Source: an uncultured bacterium (GTDB lineage Bacteria > Bacillota > Clostridia > Lachnospirales > Lachnospiraceae). From it: 64,000 bases of DNA. The position numbers and the translations under genes were made by a program. Numbering within the stretch: position 1 is the stretch's first letter; each line of letters starts with the position of its first letter. The stretch spans positions 1 through 64,000 of the forward strand of contig CAOKFN010000021.1 in assembly GCA_948467735.1 (NCBI GenBank), given 5' to 3'. The notes under the pieces were generated by a model that worked only from the letters and a program-made list of their open reading frames with translations, did no database searches and was not told the origin of the DNA. This document shows, piece after piece, positions 25,812-35,334 of the stretch.

Positions 25812-25960
25812 AGCGGCTTTGCTGAATCATGAAATTTGATTTGGAAAACAGGTTTTCGGAGCTATGGCAGGAAGATTTCGTTTTGAGGAGGAGAGCCCTA
25901 TGCAGATTATACCTAAAAAAGTACAAATTATACCAAACTGTCCTTAACTTAATCATTTTA

Positions 25961-25969
25961 TGCTATAAT
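25961..25969 (+). promoter_or_regulatory. Extended -10 promoter for the chemoreceptor gene
   Basis: TGCTATAAT at 25961-25969 is an extended -10 element; no good -35 is seen. It lies about 74 nt before the chosen GTG start. There is no sigma-28 motility promoter pattern. Confidence 0.45.
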
Positions 25970-26042
25970 ATGAGGGCTGTATTTTGATTCTAAAATCAGA
26001 AGTGAATAAAATAAAATGAAAGAGCAAAGCGAGGTAAGGATT

Positions 26043-28043
26043 GTGTTGAGGACGATAAAAGGAAGACTTACAGCGGGCATCATAGGGATTGTAGTGATCA
26101 GTATCCTGATTACTACAGCGGGGATTGCCGCCGTTGCGGGAAAGCGTCTGATAGAGGCTCAGACGCAGGCGCTGCAGCTGAATGCGGACAAGTATGCGGA
26201 AGAGATTAACACATGGATAGAAAATGAGAAAATGCTTGCGGGAGGCGCAGCAGGCAGTATAGAGGCAGGCGGAAAGACAAATACGGATTTTGTTCAGTCC
26301 GTAGTGGACACGCATGCTTCAGGAAGAGCCGAAATACTGAATTTATACTGCGGAACAAAGGACAGCAGGTTTATTCAATCCAATAGGGAAGCGGCGATAC
26401 CGGAAGGATATGATCCGGTGGAGCGGGGGTGGTATCAGCAGGCGGCGGAAGCAGGAAAGGTGATTGTGACCGATCCCTATTGGGACGTGATGACGGAGCA
26501 GATGTGTACGACGATCGCGGCGCCGGTCTACATCGGCGGGGAACTGGCGGGAGTGATCGGTTTGGACGTGACTCTTGGCACGGTAACGGAGCTGACGGGA
26601 AGTATCCGGTATGAAGAGGGGGTATACGGATTTCTTGTGGACAGCAGCGGACGATATGTGGCGCATAAGAATAAAACCTATGAACCTACAAAAACAACCG
26701 CGACTGCGGTAACGGACATTATGCCGGGACTGAAGGCAATGCTTGAGGGGACGGATAAAAGCGTAGTAAAGCTTGCGGATTATGACGGCAGCAGCTGTTA
26801 TTTTGCGATAGCCGGGATAGAGGGCGGCGGATGGAATCTGGGGGTTGTCGTACCGACGGCGAATGTTATGGGGCCTCTTGCCGCTATGATAATGGTGGCG
26901 CTTCTCATTGCTTCTGTTATTATTATATTTGTGGCTTTTTTTATGGCGGGATTGATTGGAAGACTCTTAGCGCCCATACAGATGCTCAAGCAGTTTGCTT
27001 CGGGAGATTTTACGGAGAATACGGTAAGTGAAAAGACGATTCCGAAAGAATATAAAAACGAGACGGAGCAGATCAGGACCGCAACATCGGAGGTAAGGAA
27101 ACAGATCAGGGAAATCATATTGAATACGAAGCAGGAGGCAGGAAATATCAATGCCATCGCAGAAGAGACGTCCGCTAAGATGGCAGTATTGAATAAAGAT
27201 ATTTCGGGTATTTCGGCCATGGCCGTTCAGGTCATGGCGCAGACCGTGCAAGCGAAGGAATTGACGGAAAATATCAAAATGAATGGCGGGGAGCTGGGCT
27301 GTGCGATAGAGAATGTGACAAAGAAGGCGGAACAGGCGTCTGAGCAGTCCGGAGATATTATGGAGCGGGCGGGGAAACAGCAGGCGTCCTCGGAAAAGTC
27401 GGCAAGGGAGGCCGTTGCGCTGTATCAGGAAACGAAGGGAGATCTGGAAAAGGCGATTACAGACAGTCGGAGAGTACGGGAAATAGATACTCTGACAGAA
27501 GAGATTCTTGCCATTAGTTCTCAGACAAATCTTTTGGCTTTGAACGCTTCCATAGAGGCGTCAAGAGCCGGCGCGGCAGGGCGGGGATTTGCAGTGGTTG
27601 CGGACGAGATCAGGCTGCTTGCGGACAATTCCAAGCAGGCGGTAGACAAGATTCGGCAGGTGACGGAAGACGTGGTGCATACTGTGACATTTTTATCCGA
27701 ATCTTCCGGAAGGCTGTTGGCTTTTATGAATGAGAAGGTCATGAAGGATTATAATGATATGACGGAGCTTGCGGATGTGTATCGGAAGGACGCAGAGTTT
27801 TATAATAATATTTCCGGCGATCTGGGGGTGTCTTCGGAGGAAATGCGCGCAAGCATGGGCAGGATAAACGAATCAATTATAGCGATTACGGAGCTTGTAG
27901 GAGGAATCGCACAACTTATGGAAGGCATGGAACAGTCCGCCGCAGACTCCAATGAAAATTCGGAGGCAGCGGCGGCGCAGATGGAGGATCTGTTCCGGTT
28001 AAGCGAGCTTTTAAATCAGACCGTAGCGGCATTTAAGGTATAG
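26043..28043 (+). CDS. Methyl-accepting chemotaxis protein with dCache sensor
   Basis: GTG 26043 has GAGG at 26031-26034 with 8 nt spacing; ATG 26016 in the same frame is possible but has no ribosome site. The product (666 residues) has a membrane helix near residue 10, an extracellular dCache domain (about 40-280), a second membrane helix (AAMIMVALLIASVIIIFVAF), a short HAMP-like linker and the cytoplasmic signalling hairpin with the tip EILAISSQTNLLALNASIEA. The sensor carries YDPVERGWYQQA, then TDPYWD and VIGLDV, the Arg-Trp-Tyr-Asp order reported for amino-acid-binding dCache domains, so an amino acid ligand is inferred. No chemotaxis genes are adjacent. Confidence 0.92.
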   Translation: MLRTIKGRLTAGIIGIVVISILITTAGIAAVAGKRLIEAQTQALQLNADKYAEEINTWIENEKMLAGGAAGSIEAGGKTNTDFVQSVVDTHASGRAEILNLYCGTKDSRFIQSNREAAIPEGYDPVERGWYQQAAEAGKVIVTDPYWDVMTEQMCTTIAAPVYIGGELAGVIGLDVTLGTVTELTGSIRYEEGVYGFLVDSSGRYVAHKNKTYEPTKTTATAVTDIMPGLKAMLEGTDKSVVKLADYDGSSCYFAIAGIEGGGWNLGVVVPTANVMGPLAAMIMVALLIASVIIIFVAFFMAGLIGRLLAPIQMLKQFASGDFTENTVSEKTIPKEYKNETEQIRTATSEVRKQIREIILNTKQEAGNINAIAEETSAKMAVLNKDISGISAMAVQVMAQTVQAKELTENIKMNGGELGCAIENVTKKAEQASEQSGDIMERAGKQQASSEKSAREAVALYQETKGDLEKAITDSRRVREIDTLTEEILAISSQTNLLALNASIEASRAGAAGRGFAVVADEIRLLADNSKQAVDKIRQVTEDVVHTVTFLSESSGRLLAFMNEKVMKDYNDMTELADVYRKDAEFYNNISGDLGVSSEEMRASMGRINESIIAITELVGGIAQLMEGMEQSAADSNENSEAAAAQMEDLFRLSELLNQTVAAFKV

Positions 28044-29094
28044 TTTCTGTCCACTCAGCCGCTTTCTCGTAATACAAAAATAATTCAGCAGGGATTTTGG
28101 AGGCATCCGGAGGAAACGGAGTGTCCGTTATGACGCATCCCTTCAGCGGAAGGCCGTGCGTACCCGTTTCCTTATCGGGTTTTAACCGCATCAGAAAATA
28201 ACGGGAGCTTCCTTGGTGTGTTCCGGGGCGGGATTTTAAATACTCCTTGGAATAAAAAATTAAGTTTAAATCTTTGCTGCATTCATATTCTATGCCGATA
28301 TATCCCATTCCCGTCGGGCAGTTTTGTTCCAATGCTTCATAACTGAGCTTTTTTGCCTGCTCCAGCTGTTCGGGGGAAAAACGTTCTGCCAGTTTGGGAT
28401 CGCGGAACTCTTCTTTTGTATGTTCCCATATGTCTATGAAATAGACAGAATTGATATGGCATTGTACTTTATCGCCATAATCGTCCATAAAATAAAAGGA
28501 GCGGCTTTTCCCTATGGTTAGAGTAATTGTTTTTTCGAGTATGTGCCGGATAGGATTCGGCCTGTGCGTTATGGTTATGGGCGTATCCGGCGAATATTCG
28601 GGAAGCTTGCCCGGATTGGCCATGGCCGACTTTTCGGTGTCGGGCATGGTTTGGTTTTCCGGTCCGGCCATGGTCAACGTCACCAGCTGCAGGCTGTCCC
28701 AGTCTGCATTTTTCAGCCATTCCGGAATCAGCCAGCCGGCGCTCATCATATCTAAAAATATTTGAATCGTGCCGTAATCCTCAGAAGAGAATGCAAGGCA
28801 GCCGCCCGACCCGCTCTGCAGCCGCAGGCGCGTGCTGCCAAGATAGAAATCGCTGCAATGTAGATAACTACAGTCGTTTCTTTCGTGTTCTTTTAGCAGC
28901 TGCCTATAGGTGCGGGCTTTTTCTCCGTCCCTGTGTCCCGATTCCATGTATGGCTCAATGATATAAAGCCTTGCTTCATCGGATAAGGTCATGCCGACAA
29001 TGTGGTATTTCCTGCCGTCTTGCTCTATGGTTCTGCCGATGACGAGAATGTCGCGCCATTTTGTATGCAGGTCTTCTAACGTTGAAAAATTCAT
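28033..29094 (-). CDS. Hypothetical protein, 353 residues
   Basis: The gene is convergent with the chemoreceptor gene and their last 11 bases overlap. The soluble product starts MNFSTLEDLHTKWRDILVIG and has mixed alpha/beta composition with YLHCSDFYLGSTRLRLQSGSGG and GYIGIEYECSKDLNLIFYSKEY in the later half. A Pro/Thr-rich linker lies in the middle (PEYSPDTPITITHRPNP). No signal peptide or membrane helix is visible and no family is recognised. Length and clean coding bias on this strand support a real gene. Confidence 0.7.
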   Translation of the reverse strand: MNFSTLEDLHTKWRDILVIGRTIEQDGRKYHIVGMTLSDEARLYIIEPYMESGHRDGEKARTYRQLLKEHERNDCSYLHCSDFYLGSTRLRLQSGSGGCLAFSSEDYGTIQIFLDMMSAGWLIPEWLKNADWDSLQLVTLTMAGPENQTMPDTEKSAMANPGKLPEYSPDTPITITHRPNPIRHILEKTITLTIGKSRSFYFMDDYGDKVQCHINSVYFIDIWEHTKEEFRDPKLAERFSPEQLEQAKKLSYEALEQNCPTGMGYIGIEYECSKDLNLIFYSKEYLKSRPGTHQGSSRYFLMRLKPDKETGTHGLPLKGCVITDTPFPPDASKIPAELFLYYEKAAEWTETIP

Positions 29095-29154
29095 GCGGAT
29101 TCCTTTCTGCCCTTTTCGCGGCCGTCAATTTAACATTGTGTACGCGGATATCTG

Positions 29155-30183
29155 CTACAGCAGTCCGATTGTCCTTAGAAGGAAGACTGCAAGGAAGATG
29201 GTGAAGATGGAGGCGATGGAGGTCCAGACGACCAGCTGGCCGGCCAGAACACCGTCATTGTCCATCTCCTGTGCCATAATGGCGCTGGATACGGCGACGG
29301 GAGAGCCGAATAGAGCGATCAGCGCAGGGTAAACGGAGGCGTCAAAAGCGATGAGATCGGTGTACTTGGAGAGGAGCACGGCAAGGCCGATGGCAGTCAG
29401 GGGAACCGCTGCGACGCGGGCGGCAGTGCCGATGATGATTTCCTGCAGCATTCCCTTTACCGCGGCGAAGTCAAACAGACCGCCCAGAATCACAAGCGCC
29501 AGAGGCGAACTGATTTTACCGAGGCTGTTGACTGCGTCATAGATGAATTTCAGGCTTCCGGACAGAGTGAACACAAGGCTTCCGTCCGTATTTACGGGAA
29601 GAAAAGAGCGGACGCCCAGCACGATCAGACCGCATACCACACCGATGATGAGAGGGTTTTTGGCAATTTTTACCAGTACCTCCTTCAGATTTGCCCTATG
29701 GCCGTCTTTGCTGTCCAGAAACATGGTAAGCGCAATGACGGCGAGGATATTGAAGGTGGGAATGGAAAAGGCGCTTAGGACGGCGGCAATGCCCTTTCCT
29801 TCCGGGCCGCCCAGCGATTCCGCGAGCGGCAGGCCGATAATGGCAAAATTGGAGCGGAACACACATTGCAGGATAACGCCCTTCTGCCTGTTGTCGGGGA
29901 CGGTCAGCCTGACTAGGACAAGACCGATAAAAAATGCGGCAAAAATCACAATCTCGGAGTAGACCACCACGGACCAGTTGATGTCGGTGAAGGATTCAAT
30001 ATTGTACACATTCGTAAACAGCAGGCAGGGCAGACAGACGCGGAAAATCAGTTTGTTCCCTTTTTTGAACCAGTCCTCCGTCAGAAACTTCTTTTTTTTC
30101 AGCAGATACCCCAGCAGAATCAGTAATATAATGGGCAGTATGGCGTTTAGCGCAAATAGTAATGTATCCATTGTTCCTCTCAT
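29155..30183 (-). CDS. AEC-family (auxin efflux carrier) transporter
   Basis: The 342-residue protein has about ten membrane helices in the 5+5 arrangement of the AEC family, beginning MDTLLFALNAILPIILLILLG. Typical positions are RSNFAIIGLPLAESLGGPEG in the first half with the unwound Asn/Pro region, and GSPVAVSSAIMAQEMDND in the second. Bacterial members carry small organic acids such as malate or are involved in malonate and efflux; the substrate here is not known. The start has AGAGGAACAATG-like spacing on its strand. It is the second gene transcribed toward the hypothetical at 28033. Confidence 0.9.
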   Translation of the reverse strand: MRGTMDTLLFALNAILPIILLILLGYLLKKKKFLTEDWFKKGNKLIFRVCLPCLLFTNVYNIESFTDINWSVVVYSEIVIFAAFFIGLVLVRLTVPDNRQKGVILQCVFRSNFAIIGLPLAESLGGPEGKGIAAVLSAFSIPTFNILAVIALTMFLDSKDGHRANLKEVLVKIAKNPLIIGVVCGLIVLGVRSFLPVNTDGSLVFTLSGSLKFIYDAVNSLGKISSPLALVILGGLFDFAAVKGMLQEIIIGTAARVAAVPLTAIGLAVLLSKYTDLIAFDASVYPALIALFGSPVAVSSAIMAQEMDNDGVLAGQLVVWTSIASIFTIFLAVFLLRTIGLL

Positions 30184-30528
30184 TTCTCTGCCGGTAAGGG
30201 CAGTCTTGCAGTTTTTCGTTACTCTTTTTAAAGCTGTTTGTTCCCTTTAAGCTTCACAGTTTCTTTTATTATATTTTATATGGGTGGGAAGGACAAGTCT
30301 TTCCTGCAAAAAGTTTTCCGAAGGGCGGCCTTCTCTCCGCGCCGCGCCGGTCCGTCAATTGTTTATGCCGCTATTGACGGCTTGACAGGAAGTTTGTTAC
30401 GGCAGGATGTCAATCTGAATAATATCGGATTTCATCCGTATAATAATCCATTAAAAGGTGTATTGGCGCTTCCTTGCGGAAATTGTGAGATTGGCGGAAA
30501 TAAATTGAGAAAGCATGGGGAGGACAAA
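30184..30528. other. Intergenic region between AEC transporter and YyaL-like gene
   Basis: This 345-nt divergent region holds an inverted repeat CCGTCAAT (30352-30359)/ATTGACGG (30373-30380) followed at once by TTGACA (30382-30387). No well-spaced -10 follows the TTGACA. On the minus strand a TATAAT-like box (plus about 30270-30275) may serve the transporter. The open frame that runs through the right part in phase with the YyaL-like gene has no ribosome site and is treated as non-coding. Confidence 0.4.
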
Positions 30529-32478
30529 ATGAGCAATCACTTGAAAAATGAGACAAGCCCGTATCTGCTGCAGCATGCGGAAAATCCTGTGGACTGGTAT
30601 CCTTGGTGTGAGGAAGCATTTGAAAAGGCAAGGGAAGAAGATAAGCCGGTTTTTTTGAGCGTGGGCTACAGCACCTGCCATTGGTGCCATGTGATGGCCC
30701 ATGAGAGCTTTGAGGACAGGAGGACGGCCGAAATTCTCAATAGCAGTTTTATTTCTATAAAAGTGGACCGTGAGGAGCGCCCCGACATTGACAGCGTGTA
30801 TATGTCGGTGTGTCAGGCGTTCACCGGCAGCGGCGGCTGGCCCATGAGTATTTTTATGACATGGGATAAAAAGCCTTTTTTGGCGGGCACATATTTTCCC
30901 GTTCGGCCGCGGTATGGCATGCCAAGTTTCTCTGATTTGTTGAAGTATATAGAGAATCAGTGGAACGGCGGTCGGGAGAAGCTTCTGCAATCGGCCTGGC
31001 AGATAATCGAACAGTTAAAACAATCTCAGCAGTCGGAATCCAGCCATAGCGGCATGGGCGGGGGGAGTCTTTCGGAGAAAGCGGCGGGGATGTTTGCCGA
31101 CGGCTTTGACCGTGTATATGGAGGGTTTGGAGCCGCGCCGAAATTTCCCGCGCCCCATAATTTATTGTTTTTGATGCTGTATGCAAAGCAGAATGAGAAC
31201 TCGGACGTGCTGGACATGGTAGAAAAAACCCTTGTGCAAATGCGCAAGGGCGGTATTTTTGACCATATCGGCGGAGGGTTTTCCAGATATTCCACGGACA
31301 GATATTTTCTTGCGCCTCATTTTGAAAAAATGCTCTATGACAATGCGCTGCTCATTCTGGCATACGCGTCGGCTTACGGTATCACTCAAAACCATATATA
31401 TCTTGATACCGCCGAGAAAACAGCCCATTATGTCCTTAGGGAAATGACCGCTCCGGGCGGCGGATTTTACAGCGCTCAGGACGCCGACAGCGAGGGGGTG
31501 GAAGGAAAGTATTATACGTTCGCATTGGCTGAAATATTTGATATTTTGGGAAAAGAAAAGGGAAAACGGTTTGCGGAGGCCTTTGATATTACGGAGGGCG
31601 GTAATTTTGAGGGCGTAAATATTCCCAATCTTTTAAAGAGCGGCGATTTGAATTCGGACTTTGGGGATGAAATTCATAAGCTGTATGACTACCGAAGGAA
31701 TCGCTTCAAGCTGCATCTTGACGATAAGATTCTGATTTCGTGGAATTCCATGATGATAGCTGCGCTGTCCGTGCTTTACAGGGTTTCGCATAACGAGGAT
31801 TATCTTCAAGCGGCGGGGAACGCACAGAGATTTGTTGAAAATAATTTAAGCGAGGACTTGCGCCTTTACACAAGCTGGCGTGAGGGAAAGCGTTCGGAAA
31901 AGAGCTTTTTGGACGATTATGCGTTCTATGGGGCCGCGTTGACGGAATTGTATCATTCCACCTTAAATAAAGAGTATCTGGAAAAAGCGGAGCAGTACTG
32001 CGGGGAGGCGGTAAAACGATTCTGGGATGACAAAAACGGCGGATGTTATCTTTCGGCTTTTGACAGCAAGGAGCTTTTTATGAACCCGAAAGAATCCTAT
32101 GACGGCGCGGTCCCAAGCGGAAATTCGGTCATGGCATATAATTTTGTAAGACTGTATCAGCTGACCGAAAAGGAGGAATATGGGCGGCTTGCGGAAAGAC
32201 AGATTCGTTATATGGCGGCTCAGGCCCGGAAGTATCCGACGGGGCATAGTATGTTTCTGCTTGCAAAGCTGATCTATGATAATCCTCCGGAGCATATTGT
32301 GGCTGCCCTGAAGGATTCTTCGGATTTGGACGAGATTAGGGGGCGGCTGCCCCTGCTGGCGAATGTTATTATCGCTTCGGGGAGCGGGGAGTATCCGCTG
32401 ATAAATGACAGAACGACATTTTATGTCTGTAAGAATCATGTCTGTCTGGCCCCTGTGAATTCGCTTTGTGAAATGTAA
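30529..32478 (+). CDS. YyaL/SPATA20-like thioredoxin-domain protein
   Basis: ATG 30529 has GGGGAGGA just upstream and gives the family-typical start MSNHLKNETSPYLLQHAENP. The 649-residue protein has an N-terminal thioredoxin-like domain with the CHWC site in YSTCHWCHVMAHESFED and VDREERPDIDSVYM, followed by an (alpha/alpha)6-barrel like N-acylglucosamine 2-epimerases (GGFGAAPKFPAPHNLLFLM, DKILISWNSMMIAAL). The family is widespread in all domains of life, but its enzymatic role is not established. The gene stands alone, convergent with the XRE gene 10 nt away. Confidence 0.93.
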   Translation: MSNHLKNETSPYLLQHAENPVDWYPWCEEAFEKAREEDKPVFLSVGYSTCHWCHVMAHESFEDRRTAEILNSSFISIKVDREERPDIDSVYMSVCQAFTGSGGWPMSIFMTWDKKPFLAGTYFPVRPRYGMPSFSDLLKYIENQWNGGREKLLQSAWQIIEQLKQSQQSESSHSGMGGGSLSEKAAGMFADGFDRVYGGFGAAPKFPAPHNLLFLMLYAKQNENSDVLDMVEKTLVQMRKGGIFDHIGGGFSRYSTDRYFLAPHFEKMLYDNALLILAYASAYGITQNHIYLDTAEKTAHYVLREMTAPGGGFYSAQDADSEGVEGKYYTFALAEIFDILGKEKGKRFAEAFDITEGGNFEGVNIPNLLKSGDLNSDFGDEIHKLYDYRRNRFKLHLDDKILISWNSMMIAALSVLYRVSHNEDYLQAAGNAQRFVENNLSEDLRLYTSWREGKRSEKSFLDDYAFYGAALTELYHSTLNKEYLEKAEQYCGEAVKRFWDDKNGGCYLSAFDSKELFMNPKESYDGAVPSGNSVMAYNFVRLYQLTEKEEYGRLAERQIRYMAAQARKYPTGHSMFLLAKLIYDNPPEHIVAALKDSSDLDEIRGRLPLLANVIIASGSGEYPLINDRTTFYVCKNHVCLAPVNSLCEM

Positions 32479-32488
32479 GTAAGGATGG

Positions 32489-33361
32489 TCAGGAAACTGT
32501 ATGGGACCATGCAGAGCGGGATGATTCCTGCTTCCTTATGGTTTTGTTATACATTTCGACGAATTCTGAATTCCCCGTCTCCTCCGCCGCTTTCATCAGC
32601 TGTTTCCATAGGATAAGATTGCTTTCCGAGGGGGGAAAAAGGATGTCCCTCACATGCATATCCTTTTCCAGCATGGATAAAATTTTTTCATAATCCTGTA
32701 AAATAAGCAGTATTTCAAAATACAGCTGTAAGGTTGTGACATTGGGATTTCCTGCAAAAGCCTGTCGGCACTCCGCGAGAACCGAACGTCCTTCCCCCAA
32801 TGCGGCGCGAAGCTGCAGTCTTTGCAGCCTCATGGGAAGATACCAAGGCGCTTCGGGGCTGTTTTCGGTTTTCTTCACAAAGGAATCTGTGATGTTCAAG
32901 GCGCGCTCAAAGGATTCCCGTCCCTGCTGCAATAATAAATGTATCTTTAAAGCTTCCAGTCTGTCCCTGTCTTTTTGAAGGCTTGATGCAGTCTCCGCCT
33001 CGATATGGCAGGGAGCAGCCCTTTTGAGGGCGGTTTTATTGTCGAGAGCCGCGTCTATGGTCTGTATCTGGGAGTTCAGGCAGTCCATGGCTTCCAGAAA
33101 TGAACGGTCGTCTCTTAGAACGGAATATTTCAGTACCAAGTCATCCGCCCGGCTTATGGACGTCAGCCCGAACAGTTCGTCAATGCTTACATTGAAAAAT
33201 GACGCAATTTTAGGAAGAAGCGAGATTTCGGGGGTTCCTTTTTCCATCTCCCATCTGGAAACGGTCTGGGGCGTCAGATATAAATATTGCGCTAATTCCG
33301 TCTGCGAGATATGCTTTTCTTTTCGCAAGAGGGCAATTTTTTTTCCTATGATGTGGTTCAT
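32489..33361 (-). CDS. XRE-type regulator with helical-repeat C-terminus
   Basis: Residues 1-65 are a Cro/C1 HTH (IALLRKEKHISQTELAQYLY, TVSRWEMEKGTPEISLLPKIA). The rest of the 290-residue protein is helical and TPR-like (LKIHLLLQQGRESFERALNI, RLQLRAALGEGRSVLAECRQ), a layout seen in Rgg/PlcR-like regulators that bind peptides, although the match is only structural by eye. It lies 96 nt downstream of the ABC exporter on the same strand and may be co-transcribed with it and control it. Confidence 0.88.
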   Translation of the reverse strand: MNHIIGKKIALLRKEKHISQTELAQYLYLTPQTVSRWEMEKGTPEISLLPKIASFFNVSIDELFGLTSISRADDLVLKYSVLRDDRSFLEAMDCLNSQIQTIDAALDNKTALKRAAPCHIEAETASSLQKDRDRLEALKIHLLLQQGRESFERALNITDSFVKKTENSPEAPWYLPMRLQRLQLRAALGEGRSVLAECRQAFAGNPNVTTLQLYFEILLILQDYEKILSMLEKDMHVRDILFPPSESNLILWKQLMKAAEETGNSEFVEMYNKTIRKQESSRSAWSHTVS

Positions 33362-33457
33362 AAATATATCCTGCCTTTCGTTATTGGGATTGCAATGAGC
33401 TGCTGCGGCTTTATCGCTAAGAAATCCTGTTTTTCTCTAAGCTTTTGCGGCGGAGAG

Positions 33458-35125
33458 TTAATAAAGCTTGAAATGCCTGCCTTGGGCCTTCAATTCGTCA
33501 TAAGCTCCCGCCTCCGCGATTCTGCCCTGTGCCAGCACCAATATTTGGTCATACTGCCGTAGAATTTCCGGATTCAGCCGATGTGTTACCGTGATGATCA
33601 GGCGATCTTTCATCAAAAGCAGGCGCTCTTCAATCTCTTTTGCCGTCTCTTGGTCTAGATTAGCAGTAAATTCATCAAATAGCAATATTTTGTTTTGCCG
33701 CAGAAGTACTCTTGCCAGACTGATTCGCTGCTTTTCTCCGCCCGAAAAATTTCTGCCGTTTTCGCTGATAATGGTGGAAAGCCCGTCCGGAAGGGAATCG
33801 GCAAGGCCTTTCAGCCCGGCCTGTTCCACCGCGCTGATGATTTCTTCCATAGTATATTTTTCGTTGAATAATGTGATATTGTTTTGGATCGTATCATGAA
33901 ATAAAAAGGTATCTTGGGACACAATTCCAATCAGCTCTCCGATACAGCTCCTTTTCAACTGCCGCAGTTCCGTTCCGTCAAAGCATATCCTGCCGTCGTA
34001 GTCGGAATAATAACCCAGCAGCAATGACAGCATCGTACTTTTACCGCTGCCGCTGCTTCCGATTACCGCATAGTGCCTTCCTGCTTGGAACCGGAACGAA
34101 AGCTGATGAAGAACCTCTCTGTTCTTCTGATAACCGAAAGAAAGGTCTTCCAAAACAACCGCATCCTGCAGACCGAAAAGCTTGTATGCTCCGTCCGAGG
34201 CCTTTTGGGCAAGTATTTTTTCAAAACGCGCACGCAGAGGCTTTGATGCGCGGAAGTCTGCCGCAATGGAGGGAATCCGTGTAATCGGCGATACGATATT
34301 TCCAATCAAATGCCCAAAGGCGATCACCATTCCCGCAGAGAACATTCCCCGCAGGCTGAAAAAGGATGCCGCCGCCATGACAAGAACCGTAGAAAATAAA
34401 CCTACAAACTGTCCCATATAAGAACATAGCAGCTTTAAACTTACATTTTGTCTTTTAGCGTCTTCCATTTTCCGGTTTTTTATCTCATGCTTTGCCAGAA
34501 TGTGGGCGATAACCCCGAAAGAATACACCGGACGGAATCCGCAGAAATCATCCTTTATCTCTGCGGTGTATTCTTCCACGCTTTTGGAGGCTTTTTCCGT
34601 GCTTCTCTCGAGCGGTTCCGCGGTCAGTCTGGTCACGGCCATTGTGATCAGCGCCAAAAATATCATAAGCAGCAGCATCAGGGGCTGCACCATAATCGTA
34701 ATTATGGAGGCTGTTGCGAAGGATATCAGACATTGCAGCGAGGCGATTATATTGTTGTAGTACACCCTTTCGTATAAATTTACGTTGCCGCATAATTCAT
34801 TGATATACTCTGCGGTGTTTCCTGCTTCAAAATCTGTAATGCTTTTATTCATTATGCCGGTAAATAAATCATTTTTCAGGCGGCGTCTTGCATCTGAGAT
34901 AATCAGAGCTTTCATATATCCGCAGGACGCCTGCAGCATAACGCTGGTCACAACATAGACGGCGCTTAGCAGGAATGCAGCAAGAAGCTCCTTCGTGCTT
35001 TTTCCGGCGCAGTCCACAAGCGCGCTCATAATCAGGGAAAAGAGTGTTCCTGTCGCGCCTGATATAACCAACAGTGCAGATAATAACAGACAGCGCAGCT
35101 TTTTCTTCAACAGGTAACGATACAT
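33458..35125 (-). CDS. ABC exporter with fused membrane and ATPase domains
   Basis: The start at 35125 (MYRYLLKKKLRCLLL) has AAGAAGG upstream on its strand; the frame extends 45 codons further but without a ribosome site. The 555-residue protein has six membrane helices (about residues 10-290) and a nucleotide-binding domain with Walker A GSSGSGKST, signature FSGGEKQRISLARVL, Walker B ILLFDEFTANLD and the switch His in TVTHRL. It is a half-transporter that would act as a homodimer, of the lipid/drug/peptide exporter group. No peptidase C39 domain is present. The XRE/TPR regulator follows it; the cargo is unknown. Confidence 0.92.
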   Translation of the reverse strand: MYRYLLKKKLRCLLLSALLVISGATGTLFSLIMSALVDCAGKSTKELLAAFLLSAVYVVTSVMLQASCGYMKALIISDARRRLKNDLFTGIMNKSITDFEAGNTAEYINELCGNVNLYERVYYNNIIASLQCLISFATASIITIMVQPLMLLLMIFLALITMAVTRLTAEPLERSTEKASKSVEEYTAEIKDDFCGFRPVYSFGVIAHILAKHEIKNRKMEDAKRQNVSLKLLCSYMGQFVGLFSTVLVMAAASFFSLRGMFSAGMVIAFGHLIGNIVSPITRIPSIAADFRASKPLRARFEKILAQKASDGAYKLFGLQDAVVLEDLSFGYQKNREVLHQLSFRFQAGRHYAVIGSSGSGKSTMLSLLLGYYSDYDGRICFDGTELRQLKRSCIGELIGIVSQDTFLFHDTIQNNITLFNEKYTMEEIISAVEQAGLKGLADSLPDGLSTIISENGRNFSGGEKQRISLARVLLRQNKILLFDEFTANLDQETAKEIEERLLLMKDRLIITVTHRLNPEILRQYDQILVLAQGRIAEAGAYDELKAQGRHFKLY

Positions 35126-35270
35126 AACTCTGCCTTCTTTCGTCTTGATATGTCGTATTATATATCCGCAGGAGCTGCCTGCCCAGCAAGTTTTCCTTGT
35201 AAAAATTACAAGAGAATATTGAGTACTTTTACGCCTGCCGTATTGCCGCGGACGTATCAACGGCAGGGTA

Positions 35271-35300
35271 TTTACATTTAACGCGGCAGTGTGTTATATT
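35271..35300 (+). promoter_or_regulatory. Promoter for the GT-C membrane protein gene
   Basis: TTTACA (35271-35276) and TTATAT/TATATT (35294-35300) are spaced 17-18 nt. A 7-bp inverted repeat, CTGCCGT (35235-35241) with ACGGCAG (35260-35266), lies directly upstream and could be a regulator site or part of the divergent exporter promoter. Confidence 0.55.
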
Positions 35301-35334
35301 GTTAGGGGATAAGAAAGCGGTCTGATGATTGAAA

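Noticed and set aside
25863..25947. Frame of about 27 codons (containing AGGAGGAG and an ATG, ending before the chemoreceptor promoter) that could encode a tiny peptide
   Set aside because: Very short, low complexity with repeated ATTATACC words, and no hydrophobic or conserved pattern; likely chance.
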